DNA of 64,000 bases from Alcanivorax sp. DP30 (GTDB lineage: Bacteria; Pseudomonadota; Gammaproteobacteria; Pseudomonadales; Alcanivoracaceae), in assembly GCF_009882945.1 (NCBI RefSeq), contig NZ_WTUY01000002.1, forward strand, positions 188,927 to 252,926. The letters are read 5' to 3'. This document shows, one piece after another, positions 1 through 9,055 of this stretch. The notes under the pieces were generated by a model. It searched no databases. It saw nothing but the letters and a program-made list of their open reading frames with translations, and was not told the origin of the DNA. The translations under genes and the position numbers were made by a program. Position 1 is the stretch's first letter, and each line of letters opens with the position of its first letter.

Positions 1-1
1 C

Positions 2-970
2 GATGAAGCCGCTTTTACCAGTCTTGATGATTTGGCCGGCCGTTCTGTCGCGGTGGGACCGGACAGCGCGTTTCTGGAGACGCTTAAGGATCTCAAGCGT
101 GGCGGGCTTGAATTCGACATCATACCGGTGGATGGAGTGACCACTGAGCAGTTGATCGATGCGGTGGCGAACGGGATTTATGATCTGACCATGGCCGACA
201 GTCATTTGGCTGCCATGGAATCCACCTATCGCGATGATATTGCCGTGCTGTACCAGTATGAGCCGGCACAGGAAATTGCCTGGGGACTGCGGCCGGAACA
301 GGACAAGCTTAAGCAGCAGCTGGATAACTATATTTCCCGCCAGTATCGAGGCCTGTTCTATAACGTGACCTTCAACCGCTACTTTAAGGAAAAGAAAACC
401 ATCGCCAACCACGTGGAATATCGTGTGACTCCTGGCAAGGCGATTTCGCCGTTTGATGGCCTGGTGAAGGATGAATCTCTGAAATACGGACTCGACTGGC
501 GTCTGATTACCTCACAGATGTACCAGGAAAGCCGCTTTAACCCCAAGGCGCGTTCTTTTGCGGGGGCCCAGGGGTTGCTGCAAGTCATGCCCCGAACCGG
601 GCGCCAGTTTGGTTACAGTAATTTGACCAACCCCCAAAATGGTGTCGAGGCCGGGCTCGCCTACATGGACTGGCTGGAGCAGCGTTTTCCCGCGCGGCTA
701 GATTTGGCCGAAAAACTGTATTTCACTTTAGCAGCCTACAACGCCGGGCATGGTCACGTGGAAGACGCCCGGCGCCTGGCTCAACGTATCGGCAAGGACC
801 CGGACAAGTGGTTTGGCAACGTTGAGGAAGCGATGCTGCTGCTATCCAGGCCCCAGTATGCGCGCCAGGCACGCTACGGCTACGTACGTGGCTCCGAACC
901 GGTGAAGTACGTGCGTGAAATCAAGAATCGCTATCTCGGCTATGTCGAAGCCTTGGGAGAAAGCTCATAA
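2..970 (+). CDS. mltF: Lytic murein transglycosylase F (MltF-type), 5' end missing
   Basis: Periplasmic/outer-membrane enzyme that cleaves peptidoglycan between MurNAc and GlcNAc with formation of 1,6-anhydroMurNAc. The frame is open from base 2, so the signal peptide and most of the N-terminal ABC solute-binding-like domain lie outside the window. The remainder of that domain runs to about base 440 and is followed by an SLT (lysozyme-like) domain. The presumed catalytic glutamate is in the YQESRF motif (codon 527-529), followed by GLLQVMP and ALAAYNAGHGHVEDAR, the motif order of MltF. About 320 residues are left of the roughly 480-520 usual for the family. A TTG at 32 is in frame but lies inside the domain, so it is not the start. 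Confidence 0.9.
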   Translation, partial: DEAAFTSLDDLAGRSVAVGPDSAFLETLKDLKRGGLEFDIIPVDGVTTEQLIDAVANGIYDLTMADSHLAAMESTYRDDIAVLYQYEPAQEIAWGLRPEQDKLKQQLDNYISRQYRGLFYNVTFNRYFKEKKTIANHVEYRVTPGKAISPFDGLVKDESLKYGLDWRLITSQMYQESRFNPKARSFAGAQGLLQVMPRTGRQFGYSNLTNPQNGVEAGLAYMDWLEQRFPARLDLAEKLYFTLAAYNAGHGHVEDARRLAQRIGKDPDKWFGNVEEAMLLLSRPQYARQARYGYVRGSEPVKYVREIKNRYLGYVEALGESS

Positions 971-1061
971 TTGGCAAAACGGGTTTTTACATTTGCCCTC
1001 TGGAAAACTTGCCTTAAGCCCCAAGGACTGGGGGTACCCATTCAATGAAAGGAGTTATTTC

Positions 1062-1349
1062 ATGGACAGACAGACTTTTATCGACAAGTTGAAAGGCAAG
1101 CTGGATGAACTGGATAGCGAATTCAACCAGATGCAGGTCAAGGCCGAACAGGCCAGTGAAAATGTCCGCCACCAATGGGAAAGTCGCAAGCTGGAGCTGA
1201 AGGAAAAACGCGCGGAACTACAGGGAAAGCTTGATGAACTGCGCAACGACAGCAGTACCCGCTGGGAAGAAGTGAAGGACAGCGCGGAAAAGACCTGGGA
1301 CAGCACTAAAGCGGGTCTCAAGGATATTCGCGACAGCCTGTTCAAATAA
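1062..1349 (+). CDS. Small coiled-coil protein, stress-protein-like
   Basis: Encodes 95 residues, almost all charged or helix-forming, with heptad-like spacing through roughly residues 5-70 (LKGKLDELDSEFNQM, then ELKEKRAELQGKLDEL). It has no signal peptide or membrane segment, so it should be a cytosolic coiled coil. The ATG at 1062 is preceded by AAAGGAG about seven bases upstream; the frame is open further up into mltF, but that stretch lacks such a site. It resembles the short coiled-coil proteins annotated as sll1863-type stress response proteins, which is a loose similarity. No enzymatic motif is present and the function is unknown. Confidence 0.7.
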   Translation: MDRQTFIDKLKGKLDELDSEFNQMQVKAEQASENVRHQWESRKLELKEKRAELQGKLDELRNDSSTRWEEVKDSAEKTWDSTKAGLKDIRDSLFK

Positions 1350-1356
1350 TCACGAT

Positions 1357-1396
1357 GCCGGCATGGTGATGCATCCCAGTGCATTGCCGTGCCGGC
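1357..1396. terminator. Long hairpin between convergent genes
   Basis: GCCGGCA at 1357-1363 pairs with TGCCGGC at 1390-1396, and the stem continues inward (ATGCA / TGCAT) with a few mismatches around a loop of about six bases. It lies between the convergent coiled-coil gene and the hydrolase gene. No T-run follows on either strand, so a role as a bidirectional terminator is only an inference. Confidence 0.4.
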
Positions 1397-1413
1397 AATC
1401 TTCCTCACCAGGG

Positions 1414-2340
1414 TCAGGAGCCCAGTTGGCGCAGCCAGCGGGAAATCGTGTCCTGAACCTCGTCCCGACATTTATCATTGAGAATTTCGTGACGTCCCTC
1501 CGGCCAGAAGTGGGCTTCCACCGGCTGTTCCATGGCATGCAAGACGCTTTCCAATGCCATCATTCCCTTACCCATGCTGCTCATGGGGTCTGACTCACCA
1601 CCTAACAGAAGTACCGGCAGGGTTTCCGGTAGATCGGAAAGCTGGGCCACGCTGTGAACCTGACGCAGTCCTTGAATCAGTTGCAGCCAGGTTTCTGTGG
1701 TGCAATCGAAACCGCACAGGTCATCATCGATATATTGCTGCACTTGACCGGGATCTGCGCTGAGCCAGTCAAACTCGGTTTTCGGTTCAGGCACCTGTTT
1801 TGCCCAGGCGCCAAACGTCATCTTGTGCAATAAACCACTGGTGCCGCGTTTGCCGTTTTTCATGCGCACCATGCGAATGGGGAACTGCATCATGCGGTAA
1901 TAGACGCCAGGGTGGTAATCGCTGCCACACAGAATCAGCCCGGCCAGGCTGTCCCCGGCCAGCTGAGCTGTTCCCAGTGCGATGAAAGAGCCCATGCTGT
2001 GGCCGCCCAGCACACAGGGCTGGTTCGGATGGCGCGACTGTGCCAGGGCAAGTACTGCCCTGGCATCATTAATGACGCGTTGCCAGCCGTCTGCATCGGC
2101 GAAATGCCCTTTGGGGGCCTGCTCGCTGATGCTCAGGCCGTGTCCGCGGTGATCAGGACAATAAAGATGCCAGCCCTGAGCATTAAGGTGCTCGGCGAGG
2201 GCCCCATAACGCCCACCGTGTTCTGCCATGCCATGCAGCCAGACCAGCACCCCACGGCTATCCTGTTCAGCGGCGGGCCAGTAGTGGATACCGATCTGGT
2301 GTCCGTCGTCGGTGGTGTGATGGAGGCGTTCTTCAGTCAT
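1414..2340 (-). CDS. Alpha/beta hydrolase, monoacylglycerol lipase-like
   Basis: Predicted 308-residue serine hydrolase of the lysophospholipase/monoacylglycerol lipase (Hydrolase_4) group, likely splitting fatty-acyl esters. Visible motifs are the oxyanion-side VWLHGMAEHGGRY near the N-terminus, the nucleophile elbow GGHSMGS, and a C-terminal GRHEILND that supplies the histidine. There is no signal peptide, so it is probably cytosolic. The start at 2340 was chosen because GGGAG stands about six bases upstream on the coding strand; an in-frame extension to 2415 would run into the oppositely transcribed lipoprotein gene. It is a single gene, divergent from the lipoprotein gene, and its natural substrate cannot be read from sequence. 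Confidence 0.85.
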   Translation of the reverse strand: MTEERLHHTTDDGHQIGIHYWPAAEQDSRGVLVWLHGMAEHGGRYGALAEHLNAQGWHLYCPDHRGHGLSISEQAPKGHFADADGWQRVINDARAVLALAQSRHPNQPCVLGGHSMGSFIALGTAQLAGDSLAGLILCGSDYHPGVYYRMMQFPIRMVRMKNGKRGTSGLLHKMTFGAWAKQVPEPKTEFDWLSADPGQVQQYIDDDLCGFDCTTETWLQLIQGLRQVHSVAQLSDLPETLPVLLLGGESDPMSSMGKGMMALESVLHAMEQPVEAHFWPEGRHEILNDKCRDEVQDTISRWLRQLGS

Positions 2341-2405
2341 AATGGTCTCCCGACTGGGTCGCATCTTGCGGCCGCCGAAGCAAGCTGTGTTCAAGAGGAT
2401 GGACA

Positions 2406-3044
2406 ATGATAGCAAGAATAAAACTTATCCTGACGACGTTGGCCTCACTGTTGATGTTGAGCGCCTGTGCCACCAGTCACAATACGGATGTTACCAGCTC
2501 TTCAAGGGTAAAGGGCCATGCGCCTGGAGATCATGTCAACAAGGTAATGGTGATCGCACTGGTTGATGATAAGGATATTCGTAATGCGCTGGAAAGCCGT
2601 GTAGTCAGTGCCTTGCAGGAACGGGAGGTGGAAGCCTCTCCCTCACTGCCGGTGCTGGGGGAAAACTACGGTGAGGGCAAGGCACGTAGTGAAATGGCGG
2701 CGGATATTGCCAGCCGCGGCTATGAGTCTGCACTTGTCATTACCCTGGTGGATGTAAAGGAAGAGATGCATTACACCCAGGGCGGTATGAACTATGCGCC
2801 GGACATTCCCGTCCAGGGCGCCATGGGACAGACCTTTTACGTACGTCAAAGCTCTGTCTATGAACCGGGCTATTTCAGTAACGACAAGAAATACTTCCTG
2901 GAGTCGAACCTGTACCGTCTGCAGCCTGAGGCGCTACTATGGTCGGCCAAGTCCACGACCGTAAACCCGGCGGATGTAGAAGCCGGTACAGCCGGTGTGG
3001 CGGAAGCCGTGGTCGCCCGCATGGCCAAGGATGACATGATCTGA
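2406..3044 (+). CDS. Predicted lipoprotein of unknown function
   Basis: A 212-residue protein with a classic lipoprotein signal: a basic N-terminus, a hydrophobic stretch (LILTTLASLLML) and the lipobox LSAC at about residues 18-21, so it should be lipid-anchored in the envelope. The mature part has an alternating alpha/beta look (NKVMVIALVDDKDIRNALE, then ALVITLVDVKEEMHY), similar to small outer-membrane lipoproteins of the DUF4136 sort, but I do not recognise it with certainty. It is followed by a clear terminator and appears to be monocistronic. Confidence 0.75.
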   Translation: MIARIKLILTTLASLLMLSACATSHNTDVTSSSRVKGHAPGDHVNKVMVIALVDDKDIRNALESRVVSALQEREVEASPSLPVLGENYGEGKARSEMAADIASRGYESALVITLVDVKEEMHYTQGGMNYAPDIPVQGAMGQTFYVRQSSVYEPGYFSNDKKYFLESNLYRLQPEALLWSAKSTTVNPADVEAGTAGVAEAVVARMAKDDMI

Positions 3045-3065
3045 TTATCGGTCAGTGTTGATCCG

Positions 3066-3088
3066 CGGGGGCTGAGGCCCCCGTTTTT
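3066..3088 (+). terminator. Rho-independent terminator after the lipoprotein gene
   Basis: Perfect 7-bp stem CGGGGGC/GCCCCCG with the loop TGAG, followed by TTTTT. Confidence 0.9.
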
Positions 3089-3131
3089 GATTTTGTCCTT
3101 TTCGTTGAAACTGCCTTTCAGGAGTCCCTCC

Positions 3132-4931
3132 ATGATCGAATACCGGATTCGCCCGCTGCGCCCTGAAGCGCATTTGTTTGAAGTCAGTCTCACCGTGGCG
3201 AACCCGACTCCGGAAGGGCAGGCTTTCTCTCTACCGGCCTGGATTCCCGGCAGCTACATGATTCGTGATTTTGCCCGGCATCTGGTGCACATCGAGGCGG
3301 ACAGCCATGGCCAGACTCTGCCGATTGCGAAGATCGACAAACAGACCTGGCAGGTACCGCCCTGTGAAGGGCCGGTGCATATTCAGTATCAGGTCTACGC
3401 CTGGGATCTGTCGGTACGTGGCGCCCATCTGGATACCACCCACGGTTATTTCAACGGCACCTGTGTATTTCTTGCGCCGATGGGGCATGAAGATCTCCCT
3501 TGCGAAGTGGAAGTCGAAGCGCCGGATGGACGGCGTTTTGAGGATTGGCGCGTGGCCACCGGCCTGCAGCGCCTGTCTGGTTCTGATCTTGCCTTTGGCC
3601 GTTTTCGTGCCGATAACTACGATGCCCTGATAGATCATCCTGTCGAGATGGGACCGTTCGATTATGCTCAGTTTGAAGCCTGCGGCGTGCCGCACTGGGT
3701 AATCCTGTCAGGGCGTCATCACACCGACATGGCGCGGCTGTGCCGGGACCTGAAGCCCATCTGTGAGCATCACATCCGCATGTTTGGCCAGCCTGCACCC
3801 ATGGACCGGTATATGTTCATGACCCTGGTGACGGGGAATGGTTACGGTGGTCTGGAGCATCGAAACTCCACCAGTCTGATGTGCGCTCGTGATGACCTGC
3901 CCAAGCGGACGGACGACCCGCTAAAAGTACGCGATGGCTATCGTAATTACCTTGGGCTTTGCAGCCACGAGTACTTCCATACCTGGAACGTGAAACGCAT
4001 AAAGCCCGCAGCGTTCACCCCCTTTGACCTGTCGCAGGAAGTTCACACGGAATTGTTGTGGGCCTTCGAGGGGATAACCAGTTACTACGATGACCTGTCC
4101 CTGGCGCGCACCGGGTTGATTTCGTCGCAGAGCTATCTGGAGCTGCTGGGACAGACCCTGACCCGGGTTTACCGCGGGCAGGGGCGCCACAAGCAGACGG
4201 TCACCGAATCCAGCTTCGATGCCTGGACCCGTTTTTACAAGCAGGATGAAAACGCCCCCAACGCGATCGTCAGCTATTACACCAAAGGTTCTCTGGTGGC
4301 GCTGGCGCTAGACCTCACCCTTCGCAATGTCACTGACGAGAAGCAATCGCTGGATGATCTGATGCGTCTGCTCTGGGAACGGTACGGGCAGACCGGTGAA
4401 GGGGTGCCAGAGCAGGGAATCCAGCCATTGGCCGAAGAGGTGGCGGGCTGTGATCTGTCAGCATTTTTTGAGCAGGCTTTGTACAGTACTGAAGACTTGC
4501 CGCTGGACGAACTGCTGGCTGAACGTGGCGTTGAGCTTAACTGGCGCAGTGCTGCCGGCCATGCCGATAACGGTGGCAAGCCCGGAAAAGAGGGCATTCC
4601 CCACCTCGGTGTGCGTGTCACGGCGGATCCGCTGGGCGCAAAGATTGCGGTAGCCTTCGAGCAGGGAGCGGCCATGTCTGCGGGCCTGTCCGCTGGAGAT
4701 GTCATTATTGCTGTAGACAGCCTGCAGGCGACCGCTGCAAATCTGGATAATCTTCTGGCCAGTTTTCTCCCTGGCGAGACCGTGGAGCTTCATGCGTTCC
4801 GCCGCGATGAACTGATGACCTTCAAGGTGAAGGTAGGGCCGGGCGAGCCCAGCACCGCCTACCTGACCATCGCCAAGGGTGGGCTTACAGAGAAGGGCAA
4901 GGCGTGGCTGCACGCAAAAAGCAATGAATAA
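3132..4931 (+). CDS. M61 family metallopeptidase with PDZ domain
   Basis: A 599-residue predicted zinc aminopeptidase of the M61 (glycyl aminopeptidase) family. It has an N-terminal beta domain to about residue 170, a thermolysin-like catalytic domain containing HEYFH (His279, Glu280, His283) followed by TWNVKRIKP, a downstream WAFEGITSYYDD segment that should carry the third zinc ligand, and a C-terminal PDZ domain around residues 490-580 (AGLSAGDVIIAVDSLQA). No signal peptide is seen. ATG 3132 is chosen for AGGAG seven bases upstream; the frame is open back to 3087 but that would overlap the preceding terminator. The stop codon lies in the first heptads of a repeat element. Confidence 0.9.
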   Translation: MIEYRIRPLRPEAHLFEVSLTVANPTPEGQAFSLPAWIPGSYMIRDFARHLVHIEADSHGQTLPIAKIDKQTWQVPPCEGPVHIQYQVYAWDLSVRGAHLDTTHGYFNGTCVFLAPMGHEDLPCEVEVEAPDGRRFEDWRVATGLQRLSGSDLAFGRFRADNYDALIDHPVEMGPFDYAQFEACGVPHWVILSGRHHTDMARLCRDLKPICEHHIRMFGQPAPMDRYMFMTLVTGNGYGGLEHRNSTSLMCARDDLPKRTDDPLKVRDGYRNYLGLCSHEYFHTWNVKRIKPAAFTPFDLSQEVHTELLWAFEGITSYYDDLSLARTGLISSQSYLELLGQTLTRVYRGQGRHKQTVTESSFDAWTRFYKQDENAPNAIVSYYTKGSLVALALDLTLRNVTDEKQSLDDLMRLLWERYGQTGEGVPEQGIQPLAEEVAGCDLSAFFEQALYSTEDLPLDELLAERGVELNWRSAAGHADNGGKPGKEGIPHLGVRVTADPLGAKIAVAFEQGAAMSAGLSAGDVIIAVDSLQATAANLDNLLASFLPGETVELHAFRRDELMTFKVKVGPGEPSTAYLTIAKGGLTEKGKAWLHAKSNE

Positions 4932-5043
4932 TTAACAGTAATAATTAATAACTAAAACCCTGGGCGCGGGCAGGGTGTCGGAAATTCTGCCCGCGCTTGT
5001 CGTGCGTTATTCACTATTGATTATTCATTATTAATTGTCATTT
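4923..5043. repeat. Inverted AT-rich heptad element with central GC hairpin (copy 1)
   Basis: Left arm 4923-4957 reads as 7-bp units AATGAAT, AATTAAC, AGTAATA, ATTAATA, ACTAAAA. Right arm 5009-5043 reads ATTCACT, ATTGATT, ATTCATT, ATTAATT, GTCATTT, which is the reverse-complement type. Between them is a perfect 10-bp stem GCGCGGGCAG (4964-4973) with CTGCCCGCGC (4987-4996). The left arm contains the stop codon of the M61 gene and the right arm ends three bases before the ATG of hrpA, leaving that gene without a visible ribosome binding site. Related copies lie at 14044, 21535 and 45043. Confidence 0.75.
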
Positions 5044-5045
5044 CA

Positions 5046-8000
5046 ATGTCTCTAAAACCGCTCTACAACGATCTTAAAACCGTTCGCCATGCCGACCGCT
5101 TTTGTCTCAAGAAACGCGTTGATGGCCTGGCGCGACTTCCTGCGGATGAGCGTAATGACAAGGCGGTGCAGAAAGTCATCTCGGCAATTGCGGATTCTAT
5201 TGCCAATCGGCAACAGCGTCTTGCGTCGGTGCCCGTACTGGAATGGCCGGATCTGCCGGTGGTGGCCAGTCGGGAGGAGATCAAGACGGCAATACGTGAC
5301 CACCAGGTGGTGGTGATCGCCGGGGAAACCGGTTCTGGCAAGACCACCCAGCTGCCCAAAATCTGTTTGGAACTGGGGCGCGGTATTGAGGGCACCATTG
5401 GCCATACCCAGCCCCGTCGTCTGGCGGCGCGGGCGGTGGCCAGCCGCGTGGCAGAGGAGCTGCACAGCCCTTTGGGAAGCACCGTGGGCTTCAAGGTGCG
5501 TTTTTCCGAGCAGGTGAGCGAGACCAGTCTGATCAAGGTGCTCACTGATGGCATGCTGCTTAACGAAATTCAGCAGGACCGTTTCCTCAATCAGTACGAC
5601 ACGCTAATCATCGATGAGGCTCACGAGCGAAGTCTCAACATTGATTTTCTGCTCGGGTATCTCAAGCAGCTTCTACCACGGCGTCCTGATCTCAAGGTGA
5701 TTATTACCTCGGCAACCATCGACCATGAGCGATTTGCCGAGCACTTCAACGGCGCGCCAGTGTTGGAGGTATCAGGGCGGACTTATCCGGTTGAAATCCG
5801 CTACCGTCCCGCGGCGGAAGGCCAAGAATTGTCGCGTCAGATCGAAGAGGTGCTACGCGAAATTCAGCGTGATGAACGTCAGCAGGGGCAGCCTGTTGCA
5901 CGGGATGTGCTGGTATTCCTTGCCGGCGAACGAGACATTCGTGATGTTCATCACCATCTCAAGCACTGTGATTTCAAGGATACCGAAATCCTGCCGCTTT
6001 ATGCCCGCCTGAGTCAGGCTGAACAACACCGCATTTTTTCTTCACACCGTGGCCGCCGTGTCGTGTTGAGTACCAATGTGGCTGAGACCTCGCTGACTGT
6101 GCCGGGCATTCGTTATGTGATTGATGCGGGCACGGCACGCATCAGCCGCTATAGCGTGCATTCCAAGGTGCAACGCTTGCCGGTGGAAGCTGTCAGTCAG
6201 GCCAGTGCCAATCAGCGTGCAGGCCGAAGTGGGCGGATCATGCCGGGCATCTGTTTTCGCCTCTATGATGAAGATGATTTCATCAACCGCCCCGCGTTTA
6301 CCGACCCGGAGATACAACGGACCAACCTGGCGGCAGTGATCCTGCAGATGTCTGATCTGCGGCTTGGCAGAGTGGAAGAGTTTCCCTTTATCGAGCCACC
6401 GGACGGCCGGCTAATTCGTGATGGTTATCGGCTGCTGGATGAACTGGGTGCATTGACACAGACCCAGACCCTCACCCAGCTCGGCAGACAGCTGGCGCGC
6501 TTCCCGCTGGACCCGACTCTGGGACGCATGTTGGTGGCTGCTGCGGAAGGGAATGTGCTGCATGAAACCCTGATTGTGGTTTCTGCGCTTGCGGCACAGG
6601 ATCCTCGTGAGCGTCCCCATGACAAGCAGCAGCAGGCGGACCAGGCACACCAGCCCTTTACCGACAAGCAGTCAGATTTCCTGTTTTTTGTGAAGTTGTG
6701 GCACTGGGCAGAGCAACAGCGCGAGGCGCTTAGCCGAAACCAGTATGAAAAACTGCTGAAGAAAACCTTCCTTTCACCCACCCGCATGCGGGAATGGCGC
6801 GACACCCATCGTCAGCTGTTACTGCTAAGCAAGGAGCAGGGCTGGAGCATCAATAAACCGGCCTCCAGGGAGGATGATGTGGAGGCTGGACAGTACACGG
6901 TCTTGCATCAGTGTCTATTGACCGGCTTGGTCACCAATGTCATGCAGCGCACCGAAGAGGGTGAGTGGCTGTCCACCCGTAACCGCAAGCCGTTGGTGTG
7001 GCCGGGATCGAGCCTTTCCAAGACCAAGGCGCGTTGGCTGATGGCTGCTGAGCAGGTGGAAACCAGTCGCCTGTTTGCACGTACGGTGGCGAAAGTCGAA
7101 CCGGAATGGGTGGAGGCAGCCGCAGCTCACCTGATCAAACGCCAGTATTTTGAGCCGCATTGGTCCAGGAAGCGCGGTTGCGCCATGGCGAAAGAGCAGG
7201 TGAATCTATTTGGATTGATTCTGGCCAGCGGCCGACGGGTCAACTACGGCCCCATCAACCCTGTGGAATCCCGCGAATTGATGATCCGAGAAGGCCTGGT
7301 GATGGGGCAGCTTACCCGCGAGCCGCCGTTTGTTAAGGCCAACAGGGAACTGTATCAGTCCCTGGAAGCCATGGAGCACAAGTTACGCCGCCGGGACATT
7401 CTGGTGGATGAAGAGGCAAGGGTCGCCTTTTACGATCAGCGACTGCCGGAGCATTTGAACACCGTGGCCAGCCTGATGAGCTGGTACAACAAGAAAGCGG
7501 GCAAGGCAGAGCAGAAAGCCCTGCTCATGGACAAGGATTTTCTGTTATCACGAAGCCCCGAACTGGCCGGTGGACAATTCCCTGATACCCTGCGGCTTGG
7601 CGACCTGACGCTGCCACTGGAATACAGTTTCGATCCAACGGGGGATCGTGACGGCGTGTCTCTGCTGGTGCCGTTGAGCGTGCTCAATCAGGTGCATGAG
7701 GCCCATCTCGAGTGGCTGGTGCCAGGGTTGCTGAAAGAAAAGCTGGAAGCCCTGATTCGAGCCTTGCCCAAGGCTCGACGTCGTCACTTTGTGCCCGTGC
7801 CGGATTATGTTGCGGCATTGCTGGATACCTTGTCACCGGATCAGCCTTTACTGGCGGCGATGACCCGTGAATTGCAACGCATGACCGGGGTGCGGATTGA
7901 ACGGGAGGAGTGGCAGGATGGTGCTTTGCCGGATCATTTACGCATGAATATCCGGGTGGTGGACCGTCTGGACGGCAAGCCGAAAGTGCTGGCTCAGGCC

Positions 8001-8930
8001 CGAAGTCTGGCCGAGGTTAAGGATTGCCTTGCCGGTGTGCAGGCAGAGGTACAGGAGCCTGCAGAACCGCCACCGACAGTGGAAGGCCAGGAGTGGGTAT
8101 TTGGCGCTCTGCCGCACACTGACGAGCAGGATATTGGCGGTATGCGACTGCGCCGCTATCCCGCGCTGCAAGATAATGGCGACCGGGCAACCCTGGTTTT
8201 CCGGGATGAGGCGCAGGATGCGGAATGGCTTCATCGTTGGGGCACCGCCCGGTTACTGGCCTTCAAACTGTCTGTTCAGCTCAAGGAACTGCGCAAACAG
8301 GCCTCGCAGATGGCCGGGTTCCAGAAACTCAAGAGCGAGAAAGGGGCCATGGCCCGCAACGCGCTGGATTACGCGCTGCTGCGTCTGCTGGCTGAGCATT
8401 TTCGTCTGGGTGAGCCGGTGAGGGATCCGCAGTCATTCAAGGCACGTCTGGATGCTCATCGGGGTGACTTTGTGCCCTGGGCCAGCACGCAACTGAAACA
8501 GATCGCCGACTGGTTCAATCACTACCGGCAATTGATGGGCAAGCTGGAAAAGAACTTCCCGTTAGCCTGGGCGCACACTCACAGGGACCTCAAAGAGCAG
8601 CTTTCTGTTCTTTTTTGTGAAGATTTCCTGCTTCAGGTGCCCTGGGAATGGCTACAGGAGTATCCACGCTATCTGTCAGCCATTGAGCACCGGCTTGACA
8701 AGATTGGTGGCCAGATTGGCAAGGACCGGGCTCTCACGGCGGAGCTGGAGGCCTTTGCCAGGCAGTACACGACCCGGGCTTCCGGGTTGCCGCTATGGCA
8801 ACAGCCTGCGCCTTTACAGGCCTATTTCTGGATGTTGCAGGAGTACCGTGTGAGCCTGTTTGCGCAGCAGTTGGGTACCCGGGTGCCAGTGTCAGCAAAA
8901 CGGCTAAACAAGCAATGGGAGCTATGTTGA
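5046..8930 (+). CDS. hrpA: ATP-dependent RNA helicase HrpA
   Basis: A 1294-residue DEAH-box helicase, the usual length for HrpA; it unwinds RNA using NTP and has been linked to mRNA processing and rescue of stalled ribosomes in other bacteria. Motifs: Walker A GETGSGKT at residues 93-100, DEAH at 191-194, SAT at 223-225, the helicase C-terminal region with QRAGRSGR, then the HA2, OB-fold and DUF3418 regions. ATG 5046 follows a repeat element directly and has no Shine-Dalgarno sequence; translation from a leaderless or weak site is possible. It is likely cytosolic and monocistronic. Confidence 0.96.
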   Translation: MSLKPLYNDLKTVRHADRFCLKKRVDGLARLPADERNDKAVQKVISAIADSIANRQQRLASVPVLEWPDLPVVASREEIKTAIRDHQVVVIAGETGSGKTTQLPKICLELGRGIEGTIGHTQPRRLAARAVASRVAEELHSPLGSTVGFKVRFSEQVSETSLIKVLTDGMLLNEIQQDRFLNQYDTLIIDEAHERSLNIDFLLGYLKQLLPRRPDLKVIITSATIDHERFAEHFNGAPVLEVSGRTYPVEIRYRPAAEGQELSRQIEEVLREIQRDERQQGQPVARDVLVFLAGERDIRDVHHHLKHCDFKDTEILPLYARLSQAEQHRIFSSHRGRRVVLSTNVAETSLTVPGIRYVIDAGTARISRYSVHSKVQRLPVEAVSQASANQRAGRSGRIMPGICFRLYDEDDFINRPAFTDPEIQRTNLAAVILQMSDLRLGRVEEFPFIEPPDGRLIRDGYRLLDELGALTQTQTLTQLGRQLARFPLDPTLGRMLVAAAEGNVLHETLIVVSALAAQDPRERPHDKQQQADQAHQPFTDKQSDFLFFVKLWHWAEQQREALSRNQYEKLLKKTFLSPTRMREWRDTHRQLLLLSKEQGWSINKPASREDDVEAGQYTVLHQCLLTGLVTNVMQRTEEGEWLSTRNRKPLVWPGSSLSKTKARWLMAAEQVETSRLFARTVAKVEPEWVEAAAAHLIKRQYFEPHWSRKRGCAMAKEQVNLFGLILASGRRVNYGPINPVESRELMIREGLVMGQLTREPPFVKANRELYQSLEAMEHKLRRRDILVDEEARVAFYDQRLPEHLNTVASLMSWYNKKAGKAEQKALLMDKDFLLSRSPELAGGQFPDTLRLGDLTLPLEYSFDPTGDRDGVSLLVPLSVLNQVHEAHLEWLVPGLLKEKLEALIRALPKARRRHFVPVPDYVAALLDTLSPDQPLLAAMTRELQRMTGVRIEREEWQDGALPDHLRMNIRVVDRLDGKPKVLAQARSLAEVKDCLAGVQAEVQEPAEPPPTVEGQEWVFGALPHTDEQDIGGMRLRRYPALQDNGDRATLVFRDEAQDAEWLHRWGTARLLAFKLSVQLKELRKQASQMAGFQKLKSEKGAMARNALDYALLRLLAEHFRLGEPVRDPQSFKARLDAHRGDFVPWASTQLKQIADWFNHYRQLMGKLEKNFPLAWAHTHRDLKEQLSVLFCEDFLLQVPWEWLQEYPRYLSAIEHRLDKIGGQIGKDRALTAELEAFARQYTTRASGLPLWQQPAPLQAYFWMLQEYRVSLFAQQLGTRVPVSAKRLNKQWELC

Positions 8931-9055
8931 CCAGATCGGTCAGGCAAAAGGCGGACACCCCCTTTGCGCCAGTGGCCCTGAATCCGGATAATCGCTCCAT
9001 TGACCCTTTTTCTGGGAAGACGCTGTCTTCCTGATTCGAGTGCGAGGACTCGCTT

